Shown piece by piece: positions 43,543-53,315 of a stretch of 64,000 bases of DNA. The notes under the pieces were generated by a model. It saw only the letters and a list, made by a program, of their open reading frames with translations. It ran no database searches and was not told the DNA's origin. Each line of letters begins with the position of its first letter. Position 1 is the first letter of the stretch. The stretch covers positions 1 to 64,000 of the forward strand of contig NZ_JACHKT010000019.1 of NCBI RefSeq assembly GCF_014204325.1. The letters are read 5' to 3'. The translations under genes and the position numbers were made by a program. The DNA is from Arcicella rosea. GTDB lineage: Bacteria > Bacteroidota > Bacteroidia > Cytophagales > Spirosomataceae.

Positions 43543-46500
43543 TTAGAAAGATGCTTGGAAGCCAAAATTGTACACTTTAGGGTTAGGATAAGAATTACCA
43601 GAACTTGAAGTAATTTCAGGGTCTAATCCTGCTGGCATATTAGAGATAGTAAGCATATTATAACCTGCAAAATAAAATCTAAGATTGGCTATTCCTGCTC
43701 GTTTGGTTAGTACAGTAGGCAAAGTATATCCAAGTTCAAGGTTACGTAGTTTGGCATAAGTAATATTGGTTTGCCAATAACTGTTTGGCCAATGGGTATT
43801 CATCCAGTTGTTTACTCCTTTTGTTAAAAGAGGATATTTTCCGATGTTAAAACCACTGTTTTTATCCCAAATATCTTTGTACCAAGTTGAATTATCAGCT
43901 AAGTATTGTGAAACATTTGCATTAGGGTCAAAATAACGCATATAACCTTGTTGTTCATACGTATAAGCAGAGGCTCCTACAAAATCTGCACGAACATCAA
44001 TTCCTCTCCAGTTTGCACCAAAGTTGAAAGCGAAATTTATCCAAGGTGTACCAGAGTTGGTTCTATAGGTTACATTCTTCATATCGAGTTCAGTAATATA
44101 CCCATCGCCATTAGTATCTTGATAGATATAATCACCAGGTCTAAGGGTTGTATTCCCTGCATGGTCTTGATCAACAGGATATTTAGCAATTTCTTCCCAA
44201 GTTTTAAACTGTCCGATGGCAATTAATTGAAATGACCCATCTCTATAGCGCCCTTCTGTACTACCAAGATCTCGATATTGATTGTAAGCAGATGACCAGT
44301 GAGGCTTATATCTTTCGCCTGTTATCCATCTTGAAAAACTAAAATTTCCACCCACCCAGTAATTAATATCTTTAATCTTATCTTTCCAATCCAAAGAAAG
44401 CTCAATACCTTTCGTATAATCGCCATTTAAATTTTCAGATGGAAGACCGAAGCCGACTTCATTAGGCAAAAGAACATCGTAACGACTACCTAGTTCTCCT
44501 GTTTGGTGACGGCTAAACCAATCAAAACCACCTTTTAAACGGTTGTCTAATAATACTACATCTAAACCGACATTTAATGTTTTAACCCGTCCCCAAGTAT
44601 ATACTGTAGGTAAACCAGATACCGTACTTGTTGTTACATTGGCTCCATTCAATATGGCATTTCCTGTATTATAGTTATACCCAGTGATAAAAGACAAAGC
44701 TGAACCAAGCTCCTTACCAGCTATACCATAGGAAGCCCTTAACTTTAAATCATTAAAAGTATTACTCAAGAAACCATTATTTTTCCAGAAATTTTCTTGG
44801 GATATGCGATAGGCTACTGATCCATATGGAAAGAAACCAAACCGACTACCTGGTTGATAAAAGTAACTTCCATCATATCGTGTAGAAAATTCTGCAATGT
44901 ATTTACCTTCAAAATCATAATTTAGTCGCCCTATAAACCCTAGCCTTTTCTGAACATAACTTATATTATCGGTTACTGTAATACCTGGCGTTGCATTTGT
45001 CAAATATTGAATCCCATTTGCTACAGGAGAGCCCCAAATATATACACTCGGATACGTTCCTCTTTTGCCCTCCATACCACTAAACAAAAAGAGATTGTGG
45101 TTACCGAAGGATTTTTTATATTCCAATTGTAAGTTGGTAGTAACTTCCTCATTGTTTTGGATAAACCTTTCAACATAGCGGCCATTTCCAGAATAAGCCA
45201 CGTTATACTGAGACGATGCCTTGTCATACGAATAAAGAATTGGAGAAAGCTCTAGCAAATCGGTCTTATAGTTTTTATACCAATAGGTAAATAATCCTCT
45301 TGCTTTAAACCCTTTAGCAATCTCTAATTCTGCCGATCCATTAATAAGTATCACTCTAGATTCAGCTTGGTATTTACCAGAAGTTTTGTAACCAACCCAT
45401 CCATAACTGTATTGAGGGTCAATGGTTGATATCAGTGGATAATCTTCATTGCCGTTGTAAAATGGCTTCTTTGTAGGAAGGTTACGAAATGCTGTTTGTT
45501 CCGCAAACGAATAGTCATCTCCGGGCAGACCTGGCTGTTCATTGTGTTCTAAACGCCCCTGCATGCCAAAACCTATTTTGAATCGCTTTGAGATGTTTGC
45601 ATTTATATTAGATTGAAAGTTGGTTCTAGAAAAGCCTACAAAGTTTCTCAGAAGTCCTTGTTGTTGTAGATTACCCACACTTACATAGTAGTCAACATTT
45701 TCAGACCCTCCAGAAAGATTAATACTATTATAAAATTGTGGTGCTGTTTGCCAGATATATTTATACCAGTCAAAAGAGGTATGATCATCATCTACTTTAT
45801 TAACCCATTTTTCATATTCCTCTTTTTTGATAGTTCTAGCATTTTCGGATACTCCGTTATAAGTTTCATCTTGGATAATAGCCCTAAGGTAGGTAACTGC
45901 ATCAGCCGGCATGTTATACCTTGATGCTTTTTGTATTCCAAAATAGCTTTGTAAACCTACTTTTAACTTCTGGTTTCTTTTACCTTTCTTAGTGGTTACC
46001 ACAATTGCTCCATTAGCGGCCTGCATTCCATAAATAGCAGCACTACCATCTTTCAGTACAGAAACAGATTCTATATCATTAAAATCCATTTGAGAAAAAC
46101 TCCCCATATCCCGAACGGCTCCATCAATAATCACCAGTGGCGTACCTATATTCCTTATCTGAATAGAAGGCTCACTACCCGGACGACCTGTAGTCTGACG
46201 GAAATTCAGACCTGGTATCTTTCCGACAAGTGCACCAGCCGCTGTTGCCGTTTTACTATGCGAAAGTTCCTCAGCATTTACGGTGGAAATTGCCCCTGAA
46301 ATCGTTTTTTTGTTTTGCGTTCCATAAGCTACTACCACTACTTCATCCAACGATTTTTGGTCAATTGCCATTGAAATAGTAAAAAAAGTCCGTTTGCCTA
46401 CAACCACTTCTTGTTTTGAATAGCCTACGTAGCTAAATACTAAAACTGTATTTTCATCCTCAACGTCTATTTTAAATTGACCATTTTCATCAGAACTCGT

Positions 46501-47001
46501 CCCTTTTATTGTACCTTTTATGATAATATTTACCCCTGCCAATGGCTTCCCATTTTCATCTTTTATAGTACCAGAAACATTTTGTTCAACAGGTAATTCC
46601 TCTTCAATATCCTCTATAATATTAGAAGACTCTGAAGGGTTTACTCGTTTTCTTAATACTATTTGTTTGTTAACCATCACATACGTTACCGCTAACGGTT
46701 TCAACAAACGTTCAAGAACTTCAGAGAGTTTTTCGTTCTTAGCGGCAAAAAAAACAACTCGTTCTAACGGTACTACATGCGAGTTATAAGAAAACCGTAC
46801 TTGGGCAGTTTTCTCAATTTTTTGTAAAGCAGACTTTAACTTTATTCCATCAATAGATACACTGATTTTCCTATTCAGCTCTTCTTGCGCTGAACTTTTA
46901 GCCCACGCAAAACTCGTGAGAAACAAAATCATGAAAAACTGTAGTCCAGTTATTTTCATAATAGTAAACCAAAAGGCATTTGATTGTCGATTTTTTTTCA
47001 T
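43543..47001 (-). CDS. SusC-family TonB receptor with STN domain
   Basis: A 1152-residue outer-membrane transporter. ATG 47001 (MKKNRQSNAF) is preferred over one 11 codons upstream. After the signal peptide, an STN domain (about 40-115; SALQKIEKTAQVRFSYN) is the part that talks to FecR anti-sigma factors. A carboxypeptidase-regulatory domain (about 140-225) and TonB-box-like DEVVVVAYG follow, then the plug with VSVLKDGSAAIYGMQAANGAIVVTTKKG. The barrel ends in VYNFGFQASF with terminal Phe. It imports an unknown nutrient and reports binding to FecR. Confidence 0.94.
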   Translation of the reverse strand: MKKNRQSNAFWFTIMKITGLQFFMILFLTSFAWAKSSAQEELNRKISVSIDGIKLKSALQKIEKTAQVRFSYNSHVVPLERVVFFAAKNEKLSEVLERLLKPLAVTYVMVNKQIVLRKRVNPSESSNIIEDIEEELPVEQNVSGTIKDENGKPLAGVNIIIKGTIKGTSSDENGQFKIDVEDENTVLVFSYVGYSKQEVVVGKRTFFTISMAIDQKSLDEVVVVAYGTQNKKTISGAISTVNAEELSHSKTATAAGALVGKIPGLNFRQTTGRPGSEPSIQIRNIGTPLVIIDGAVRDMGSFSQMDFNDIESVSVLKDGSAAIYGMQAANGAIVVTTKKGKRNQKLKVGLQSYFGIQKASRYNMPADAVTYLRAIIQDETYNGVSENARTIKKEEYEKWVNKVDDDHTSFDWYKYIWQTAPQFYNSINLSGGSENVDYYVSVGNLQQQGLLRNFVGFSRTNFQSNINANISKRFKIGFGMQGRLEHNEQPGLPGDDYSFAEQTAFRNLPTKKPFYNGNEDYPLISTIDPQYSYGWVGYKTSGKYQAESRVILINGSAELEIAKGFKARGLFTYWYKNYKTDLLELSPILYSYDKASSQYNVAYSGNGRYVERFIQNNEEVTTNLQLEYKKSFGNHNLFLFSGMEGKRGTYPSVYIWGSPVANGIQYLTNATPGITVTDNISYVQKRLGFIGRLNYDFEGKYIAEFSTRYDGSYFYQPGSRFGFFPYGSVAYRISQENFWKNNGFLSNTFNDLKLRASYGIAGKELGSALSFITGYNYNTGNAILNGANVTTSTVSGLPTVYTWGRVKTLNVGLDVVLLDNRLKGGFDWFSRHQTGELGSRYDVLLPNEVGFGLPSENLNGDYTKGIELSLDWKDKIKDINYWVGGNFSFSRWITGERYKPHWSSAYNQYRDLGSTEGRYRDGSFQLIAIGQFKTWEEIAKYPVDQDHAGNTTLRPGDYIYQDTNGDGYITELDMKNVTYRTNSGTPWINFAFNFGANWRGIDVRADFVGASAYTYEQQGYMRYFDPNANVSQYLADNSTWYKDIWDKNSGFNIGKYPLLTKGVNNWMNTHWPNSYWQTNITYAKLRNLELGYTLPTVLTKRAGIANLRFYFAGYNMLTISNMPAGLDPEITSSSGNSYPNPKVYNFGFQASF

Positions 47002-47096
47002 ATAATTGTTCGTTTTTATATTATAAAAGCACAAAAAATCCCCTTCCCCTCTCTAAAAAGGGTTTATGTTCATCAGGCATCAAGGGGATTAATAGT

Positions 47097-47134
47097 AAAG
47101 GTATTAGCAGTGGTAGTACACTGCTAACACCTTT
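47097..47134. terminator. Hairpin between fecR-like and susC genes
   Basis: aaaggtattagcagtg (47097-47112) pairs with cactgctaacaccttt (47119-47134), 15 of 16 pairs, with a 6-nt loop. It lies between the FecR stop (47184) and the SusC start, so it could terminate or attenuate read-through into susC. The run of T lies on the + side, the weaker choice for this strand. A second dyad, aatcccctt (47037-47045) with aaggggatt (47082-47090), sits closer to susC. Confidence 0.5.
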
Positions 47135-47183
47135 TTTAGTGGCTAGGGTGGTAATGTTAAAGGGAAGAGCATATACTGTTTTT

Positions 47184-48284
47184 TTATTGGTTACAACCTT
47201 GTGAATGAATAACAATTTTTCCGTTTACGACCTCAAAATGAGAGTTAGGGCCTATTGCTTCGCAAATCAGTTTCAATTTTTCAAAAAGTGGTTCATCAGC
47301 CAAACTTGTCGTTAGTGAACAATCTCCAAGTAGTTTTTCGTCAAAATAGATAGTAATGCCATACATACTTTCGAGTTTATGGAATATATCTTTAATGGGT
47401 ACATCATTAAATTCTATGGTTGGTGTAGAACCAGAGGTAATAGCTTTTACTTGTGCTGGTTGAATAGGCGACTGATTGATTTTATGGCTCTCGTTATTGA
47501 CAATAACCTGCTGATTGGGTAATAAGATAATAGTATTAGAAGTGTCGTCTAAACTTGAAACCTCTTTAGGGAAAACCATTACTTTGCCTGTTTTAACTAC
47601 CACCTTTACATCTGTAGATTTGGTAAAAGCTTGAACAGTAAAACTAGTTCCTAGTACCTTAACTGTAACTTCTTTGGCATAAACCAAAAAGGGATGCTTG
47701 GCATTTTTAACTACTTCAAAAAAGGCTTGTCCTTTCAAATAGACTTCTCTGTTACTGGCATTCTGAAAAGTTTCAGGAAAACTTACGCTACTATTAGGTT
47801 GCAAGAGTACCGTACTGCCGTCTGGTAATTGTACTGGCATTTTGTATGATGTAAGGTTTTCCTTTTCAATCAATTTTTGATTGTTTTTTGTAGCAAAAAG
47901 CTTTTCTGAGATATTTTTCTGCCATAAATAAGTGGCAAAACCGATTGTCAAAAACAAAGCAACGGAAGCAACCAATTTTAAAAGCCATTCTCTATGTTGG
48001 AACACTCTTAGTTTAATAGGCACTCTATTGTTAACGGTATTGATTGTACTGAGGGTTTTATTAATCAATAATTCTACTTGAAAATCACTCACAGATTCTC
48101 CTTCTATGCCTGAAGCAAGGATAAAATCGCTGGCTTGTTGTACCATTGTATGATGATGAGGATTTTCATTTACCCACTTTGTCCAAAAATCATCAGGGTT
48201 TTTATGACCAGAACTTCTAACCCATTGAACAAAGGTTTTGTCAACTAGGAAATCAAGAACCGTATAATCATTATATTTTTTCAT
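47184..48284 (-). CDS. FecR-type anti-sigma factor
   Basis: A 366-residue inner-membrane regulator. The cytoplasmic N-terminus (1-99) binds the sigma factor; the transmembrane helix is at 100-121 (WLLKLVASVALFLTIGFATYLW); the periplasmic part has the FecR domain (about 150-245; MPVQLPDGSTVLLQPNSSVSFP, VYLKGQAFFEV) and a C-terminal DUF4974 STN-like domain (about 290-360; IEFNDVPIKDIFHKLESMYGITIYF). The signal comes from the STN domain of the adjacent SusC. It lies 130 nt downstream of the sigma gene. Confidence 0.93.
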   Translation of the reverse strand: MKKYNDYTVLDFLVDKTFVQWVRSSGHKNPDDFWTKWVNENPHHHTMVQQASDFILASGIEGESVSDFQVELLINKTLSTINTVNNRVPIKLRVFQHREWLLKLVASVALFLTIGFATYLWQKNISEKLFATKNNQKLIEKENLTSYKMPVQLPDGSTVLLQPNSSVSFPETFQNASNREVYLKGQAFFEVVKNAKHPFLVYAKEVTVKVLGTSFTVQAFTKSTDVKVVVKTGKVMVFPKEVSSLDDTSNTIILLPNQQVIVNNESHKINQSPIQPAQVKAITSGSTPTIEFNDVPIKDIFHKLESMYGITIYFDEKLLGDCSLTTSLADEPLFEKLKLICEAIGPNSHFEVVNGKIVIHSQGCNQ

Positions 48285-48414
48285 AAAATAATAATATGCT
48301 TTCTATATACAGTAGAAGGTATTGAATACTTCCATACTGCTTTTTGAATAAAAAAAAATAAAATATTTATAACTAACTGAAAATCAGATATTTTAAAATC
48401 AAGAAAAGGTAGTT

Positions 48415-49023
48415 TTAATTGAAATAAAGGAAGAGTACACTAAGCCATACAGCATCATTTGGAAAGACTGTACGTAAAAAAGTAAGGGCATCGTGAATTA
48501 GATTGCCTACTGTTTGGTATTTAACTCCCATAATATCAGCAATTTCCTGATTGTTGAGTTCTTTGAAGTACTTTAAATAAATGGCTTCTTTTTGGCGTTT
48601 AGAAAGACTATTGAGGTGCTGATTAATGATTGTTACACGCTGAAGTTCTGTTTCATCTTGAATGATTTTCTCTTCGATAGAAAAACCTATATCGAAATAT
48701 CCTTCTGATTCTAAGTTGTTGTGTTGAGTAGTTAAAAAAGTGTTTTTCTTGATTTCTGAAAGAATTCTCCGTCTTACCGAAGAAAAAATGTATGCTTTTA
48801 CAGAACCAACATCTTCTTTTAGCGTGTGTCTATATTGCCAAAGTTGAATAAATACTTCTTGGATACAATCTTCTATTGCTGAATCATCATTAATCATTTT
48901 TCGACCATAACTTATTAAAGGCTTTGCATATAACCTTAGAAGAGTAGCCAAAGCATCTTCATCGCTATTACGCAAATCATGCCAAAGGGCTAATTCTTCA
49001 CATTGAGAAGATGGATACGACAT
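48415..49023 (-). CDS. ECF-family RNA polymerase sigma factor
   Basis: A 202-residue extracytoplasmic-function sigma factor of the Bacteroidota FecI-like group. Region 2 (about 22-95; LLRLYAKPLISYGRKMI, DCIQEVFIQLWQYR) contacts core polymerase and the -10 region. Region 4 (about 138-190; LSKRQKEAIYLKYFKELNNQEIADIMGVKYQTVGNLIHDAL) reads the -35. The C-terminus ends in a hydrophobic WLSVLFLYFN. It should be held by the FecR protein and drive the susC operon. Confidence 0.93.
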   Translation of the reverse strand: MSYPSSQCEELALWHDLRNSDEDALATLLRLYAKPLISYGRKMINDDSAIEDCIQEVFIQLWQYRHTLKEDVGSVKAYIFSSVRRRILSEIKKNTFLTTQHNNLESEGYFDIGFSIEEKIIQDETELQRVTIINQHLNSLSKRQKEAIYLKYFKELNNQEIADIMGVKYQTVGNLIHDALTFLRTVFPNDAVWLSVLFLYFN

Positions 49024-49026
49024 ATT

Positions 49027-49230
49027 TTAAGGATAATGGTGAATATTAATTGAGACAAAAGAAGCACACAAAATAACAATAAAAAACAATAAAAAAATAC
49101 TAAATTTTTGTTCAGTAATAAAATTAATATAGTGTATTGGTCTGGTGTCTGATGCAAATTGGATAGTTAATAACGCAATACTCATCGTTATGTAGGCTAG
49201 TACTTTTACCTCATTTCCTTCAAAAAACAT
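49027..49230 (-). CDS. Small two-helix membrane protein (putative)
   Basis: A 67-residue frame, MFFEGNEVKVLAYITMSIALL..., with two hydrophobic helices (about 12-24 and 44-60). Its stop lies 3 nt before the sigma start, and aaggaaaa precedes the ATG, so it could be translated and coupled to the sigma gene. No family is recognised, and short hydrophobic frames arise by chance in AT-rich DNA. Confidence 0.4.
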   Translation of the reverse strand: MFFEGNEVKVLAYITMSIALLTIQFASDTRPIHYINFITEQKFSIFLLFFIVILCASFVSINIHHYP

Positions 49231-49276
49231 TTTTCCTTACATTTACAGTTAATTATATTTAATATTACTCTTAAAA

Positions 49277-50329
49277 ATGTTTGCGCAACTAAATTTCCCC
49301 GATTCTCTACATCCTCACGAACTAGACGACTATCTTGCCCATGGATGGTTTAGAATGGGGCAGACTATTTTTACAACTAATTTTCTGAAATTTTCAGGAA
49401 TTATCTACAGTGCTATTTGGCTTAGAATTGATTTATCGACTTTTGAAAAAACTAAAACGCAACAAAAACTTGAGAAACTTAATGCAGGCTTCAAAGTAGT
49501 GATTCAGCCAATTCAATTGAATGAAAAACAAGAAACCCTTTTTCAAAAATATAGCAATCATATCACTTTTGATGCTTCTCCTTCTTTAGAAAATCTACTC
49601 TTTAATAATGGAGAAAACGATATTTTCAATACTTATGAAGTGAGTGTGTATGACCAAGAAAAATTAATTGCAACAGGTTTCTTTGACTTGGGCGATAACT
49701 CTGCCGCTGGCATCACTTGTTTCTATGACCCTGATTATAAAAAACATAGCTTAGGGAAATTCTTGATGTACCAGAAAATAGATTTTTGTAAGAATTTGGG
49801 AATACGTTATTTCTATCCGGGTTATTTTGCACCAGGTTATCCCTTATTTGACTATAAATTAGATTTAGCAAAAAACAATCTTGAATACCTTGATATACAT
49901 ACCAACAATTGGCTAAGTTTTGAGAATTTTTCAAAAGATAATATTCCTTTTGTAATCATGACTCAAAAACTCAAAGCATTATCGGAAAAACTGAATGAAA
50001 TTGGGTTTGAGCATACATTTTTCAAATACGATTACTTCGATGCTGATTTGATGACCAACCTAAATGGCTTGAATCTTTTCGATTTTCCTATTTTTATTTT
50101 CTGTTTTGAAGTAGATCAAAGTAACCCAAGTCCGATAATTGTTTATGATATTCGTGACAGTCAATATCATCTATTACTTTCTAGCAGTGTTTTTAGAACC
50201 TATGCCGACAAAAATATTGGCGAGCATTACAGCACAAACCTTTTAAAAACAGTCAAATACTTATACTCTAGCGAATCAGCCAATATTATGGCAAATATAG
50301 TTTCTGTGTCTTTAATTAAAACAATATGA
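49277..50329 (+). CDS. Arginyl/leucyl-tRNA protein transferase-like protein
   Basis: A 350-residue protein of the ATE/Bpt GNAT-fold group, which attach an amino acid from charged tRNA to N-terminal Asp or Glu of proteins and mark them for degradation. Diagnostic C-terminal stretch: FFDLGDNSAAGITCFYDPDYKKHSLGKFLMYQKIDFCKNLGIRYFYPGYF. The N-terminal Cys cluster of eukaryotic ATE1 is absent. Unusual are the long C-terminal extension (about 250-350) and no aat or clp partner nearby. It stands alone, divergent from the sigma locus. Confidence 0.7.
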   Translation: MFAQLNFPDSLHPHELDDYLAHGWFRMGQTIFTTNFLKFSGIIYSAIWLRIDLSTFEKTKTQQKLEKLNAGFKVVIQPIQLNEKQETLFQKYSNHITFDASPSLENLLFNNGENDIFNTYEVSVYDQEKLIATGFFDLGDNSAAGITCFYDPDYKKHSLGKFLMYQKIDFCKNLGIRYFYPGYFAPGYPLFDYKLDLAKNNLEYLDIHTNNWLSFENFSKDNIPFVIMTQKLKALSEKLNEIGFEHTFFKYDYFDADLMTNLNGLNLFDFPIFIFCFEVDQSNPSPIIVYDIRDSQYHLLLSSSVFRTYADKNIGEHYSTNLLKTVKYLYSSESANIMANIVSVSLIKTI

Positions 50330-50390
50330 TTTTTTCATGATAATTATTCAATATTTATATGTAATTTAGAAGATATATCTATCGTATAAC

Positions 50391-51059
50391 ATGAAAGGAA
50401 AAATAAAAGCAATCATTACAGGTACTACAGGCATGGTTGGCGAAGGTATATTACACGAATGTTTGATGCACCCAGAGGTTGATACGGTATTGGTAATCAA
50501 TAGAAAACCTTGTGGAATCCATCATCCCAAAATAATCGAAATTATCCATCAAGATTTTTTTGATTTTACTCCTATTAAAGATCAACTAAAGGGTTATAAT
50601 GCGTGCTACTTTTGTTTAGGTGTTACTTCTTTAGGCAAAAAAGAACCCGAGTACACTCAATTGACACATACGCTTACTTTACACATTGCTGAAATACTTA
50701 GCAAACAAAACCCAAATATGACTTTCTGTTATGTTTCTGGGGCAGGTACAGATAGTACCGAAAAAGGAAGAAGTATGTGGGCAAGAGTAAAAGGCAAGAC
50801 AGAGAACGATTTGATGAAACTGCCTTTCAAAAATGTTTTTGCTTTCAGACCTGGCTATATTCATCCAACTGATGGTTTAAAATATACTCAGCGCTACTAT
50901 TCTTATCTCAGCTGGCTGTTTCCAATCTTTCAAACATTGTTTCACAACTATGTTTGTACACTCACTCAAGTTGGCTTAGCCATGATTAATGCTACGTTGG
51001 ATGGATATAAAAAAAAGGTATTGGAAGTAAAAGATATACACGAACTAGCAGGTATCTAA
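50391..51059 (+). CDS. NAD(P)-binding epimerase-like protein
   Basis: A 222-residue Rossmann protein of the atypical SDR/NmrA type. The cofactor loop is ITGTTGMVGEGI (9-20). VLVINRKP follows the second strand, and a Ser (YVSGAGTDS) takes the usual active-site position. There is no YxxxK; instead MWARVKGKTENDL is in that place, as in the 'NAD(P)H-binding' HTATIP2-like proteins. Function unknown. It ends in a 4-bp convergent overlap with the cyclase gene at 51056-51059. Confidence 0.8.
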   Translation: MKGKIKAIITGTTGMVGEGILHECLMHPEVDTVLVINRKPCGIHHPKIIEIIHQDFFDFTPIKDQLKGYNACYFCLGVTSLGKKEPEYTQLTHTLTLHIAEILSKQNPNMTFCYVSGAGTDSTEKGRSMWARVKGKTENDLMKLPFKNVFAFRPGYIHPTDGLKYTQRYYSYLSWLFPIFQTLFHNYVCTLTQVGLAMINATLDGYKKKVLEVKDIHELAGI

Positions 51060-52195
51060 CATTGTTCGATGCTCATAATCTCAACAAGATTCCGTTTTCC
51101 TTTTAACAAAACTTCACCCATCGACTCTACCATATATTGCTCAGTAATATTGGCACAATCAACTATTTCTTTTGAGGCTAACAAATATTTACCGTGGTCA
51201 TTACAAACACTTTGTATTCTGGCTGCAGTATTTAGGGTGTCGCCATGATAAGCAATATCTCTTTTTATTTCACCGATTTCTACTGCCGTTACCTTCCCTA
51301 AATGAAGTCCCGCCTTGAACTTTGGTACTATACCATACTCATTTGTATATTCTATCGCTCTTTTGTTGAATTGTGCCTCGCAAGCAAAATAAAAAGCTAC
51401 ACACGATGATTTTCTCAACCCTTCAGAAACCGTCCATGAAATTACAATTTCATCACCAACATATTGATATATCTCTGCCCTAAACTTAGGTACAACATCG
51501 TTAATATCCATAAAGCTCTCCTGAATAAAAGCACTGTATTTAATATGCCCTAAGCTTTCGGCAATGGTTGTTGATGACTGTAAATCCATAAACATAAATA
51601 TTCTTTCTTCTTCTCTAGGATTACGATACTTGCCTAGTAAAAGAGGTAACAAAATTCCAGGTCCAAACTTTTTATTCATTTGGTTGATAAAACTGATGAT
51701 AATATTCATAAAAGAAGTTTGAATCAGGAATAAATAGAAGATGTATCTCCACGATTCGTCATTCAGTTTTATCTTGCTTAAATTAACAATTGGAGCAATA
51801 AATTGCACAAAAAGCACATACCTGATAATATAGAAGAGCACCAAGGAAACAATAATAGATAGTATGGCTTTTAATATCAATACTCTTCCAAGCGATTTCC
51901 TTCTGAAAAATCTATTTTCCAAATAGTATTCAATCATTCCAAATGAGATACCAAATAAAAGACCTAAAATCACTGCTAGTAAAAAACCTGATGCTAAGGT
52001 ATCGACCATGACAAAATTTGCAGTTGTCATAAACGAACGAAGTATTAAATAATGAATCACTACAAAAGAGATATGTGCTAGAATCCAAAAATTTATTTGG
52101 ATAGATAAATGGGTGAATAATGGATATTTAAACGTTATTCTTCTAGCACGACTTGTGTAATCTAATTTTTCTACTGACATATCAAATTTTATCAA
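51056..52195 (-). CDS. Membrane-bound class III nucleotide cyclase
   Basis: A 379-residue protein with about four to five transmembrane helices in the first 175 residues, then a class III adenylate/guanylate cyclase catalytic domain (about 195-370). Metal Asp residues are D204 (FMFMDLQSST) and D248 (YVGDEIVISW). The transition-state pair is N322 and R326 (HGDTLNTAARIQ). All catalytic residues are present, so it is probably active. ATP versus GTP use was not decided. It stands alone and converges with the epimerase-like gene. Confidence 0.9.
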   Translation of the reverse strand: MIKFDMSVEKLDYTSRARRITFKYPLFTHLSIQINFWILAHISFVVIHYLILRSFMTTANFVMVDTLASGFLLAVILGLLFGISFGMIEYYLENRFFRRKSLGRVLILKAILSIIVSLVLFYIIRYVLFVQFIAPIVNLSKIKLNDESWRYIFYLFLIQTSFMNIIISFINQMNKKFGPGILLPLLLGKYRNPREEERIFMFMDLQSSTTIAESLGHIKYSAFIQESFMDINDVVPKFRAEIYQYVGDEIVISWTVSEGLRKSSCVAFYFACEAQFNKRAIEYTNEYGIVPKFKAGLHLGKVTAVEIGEIKRDIAYHGDTLNTAARIQSVCNDHGKYLLASKEIVDCANITEQYMVESMGEVLLKGKRNLVEIMSIEQC

Positions 52196-52426
52196 AATTA
52201 AAGCGTGGTTCTTGGTCTCAAATCAACTACAACAAATAAAGCTATTAAGTTCTAAAGCACACAAGGCTTGGTCAATTTATCTTCAAATATTTTCTGTGTA
52301 TCCACTATTAAAGCTTAGACCATCAGTGAAATAATTAAAGATGGCGGGTAATCAAAATCATGCTATTGTTAATCATCCTCAGTATCTCCACTGACTTTTA
52401 TCATATTTTAAGCCTATCACTTGCGA

Positions 52427-52434
52427 TAATTTTG
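52427..52434 (+). promoter_or_regulatory. -7 element of the desaturase gene
   Basis: TAATTTTG, an exact TAnnTTTG, with a TTT rather than TTG at the -33 spacing. It predicts a start near 52441 and a leader of only about 8 nt. The 252 bp before the desaturase hold no gene. Confidence 0.4.
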
Positions 52435-52448
52435 TAAAAAAAACTTAT

Positions 52449-53195
52449 ATGGCAATCTTAATTTTCTTCTTAGCTCACTGGTATTTATCGTTATTCTCTC
52501 AAACATTCTTTTTACATCGTTATGCAGCACATCAGATGTTCACGATGTCGAGGGGTTGGGAGAAATTCTTTTACTGGTTTACTTTTATTACGCAAGGCTC
52601 TTCATTTTTAAGTCCAAAAGCTTATGGAATCATGCACCGTCTGCATCATGCTTATGCCGATACAGAAAAAGACCCACACTCACCAAGTTATTCAGATAAC
52701 CTTTTCCACATGATGTGGAAAACTAAGGATTATTATAATGCCATTCTGAACGACCGTGCAGGCATCGAACCTAAATTTTTGAAAGGTGTTCCTTATTATG
52801 CTTTGGTTGAAAAATTAGGCGATAAATGGTTCGTCAGAATTGCTTGGGGTGTTCTATATACTTTGTTTTATATGAAATTTGCTACCCATACTTGGGAATA
52901 TGCTTTGTTACCGATTCATTATTTAATGGGTCCAGTTCATGGCGTAATCATCAACTGGTTTGCTCATAAATATGGCTATATCAATTTCAAAGTAAATGAT
53001 ACAGCCAAAAATTTATTACCATTCGATTTCTTGATGATGGGAGAATCGTACCACAACAATCACCATAAATTAGGCGGAAGAGCCAATTTTGGTATCAAAT
53101 GGCATGAATTCGACCCTACTTATCCAGTAATCCTGTTCTTGAATTCATTACACATCATCAAACTAAAACGCAATAACGATTTGAATTATATGTAA
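52449..53195 (+). CDS. Membrane fatty acid desaturase (acyl-CoA type)
   Basis: A 248-residue di-iron desaturase with about four membrane helices. The three His boxes are HRYAAH (23-28), HRLHH (63-67) and HNNHHK in GESYHNNHHKLGG near residue 202. These coordinate iron for O2-dependent introduction of a double bond, as in delta-9 desaturases. At 248 residues it is short for the family; the N-terminal helix may be minimal. It is followed, after inverted repeats, by a PhyH-type dioxygenase and a haemoglobin, both also oxygen-linked. Confidence 0.92.
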   Translation: MAILIFFLAHWYLSLFSQTFFLHRYAAHQMFTMSRGWEKFFYWFTFITQGSSFLSPKAYGIMHRLHHAYADTEKDPHSPSYSDNLFHMMWKTKDYYNAILNDRAGIEPKFLKGVPYYALVEKLGDKWFVRIAWGVLYTLFYMKFATHTWEYALLPIHYLMGPVHGVIINWFAHKYGYINFKVNDTAKNLLPFDFLMMGESYHNNHHKLGGRANFGIKWHEFDPTYPVILFLNSLHIIKLKRNNDLNYM

Positions 53196-53203
53196 GTAAT
53201 TTA

Positions 53204-53303
53204 TTTAGTGAATGAGTGATTGGTGAATTAGTGATTATTGTTCTTAAAGTCAAAAAAACTGATTGCACATTCCCATTCACTAAATCACAATTCACTCATT
53301 CAC
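53204..53303. repeat. Inverted low-complexity repeat
   Basis: gtgaatgagtg (53208-53218) pairs exactly with cactcattcac (53293-53303); between them are further partial copies of gtgaattagtgatt and aatcacaattcac. It separates the desaturase from the PhyH gene and may act as a terminator. The motif family gtgatt/aatcac recurs at 54137-54264. Confidence 0.55.
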
Positions 53304-53315
53304 AATTTATAAAGT

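Noticed and set aside
47021-47215. 64-residue hydrophobic frame on the minus strand
   Set aside because: It overlaps the FecR end and the hairpin region, has no ribosome site and reads through dyads; it is most likely a shadow.
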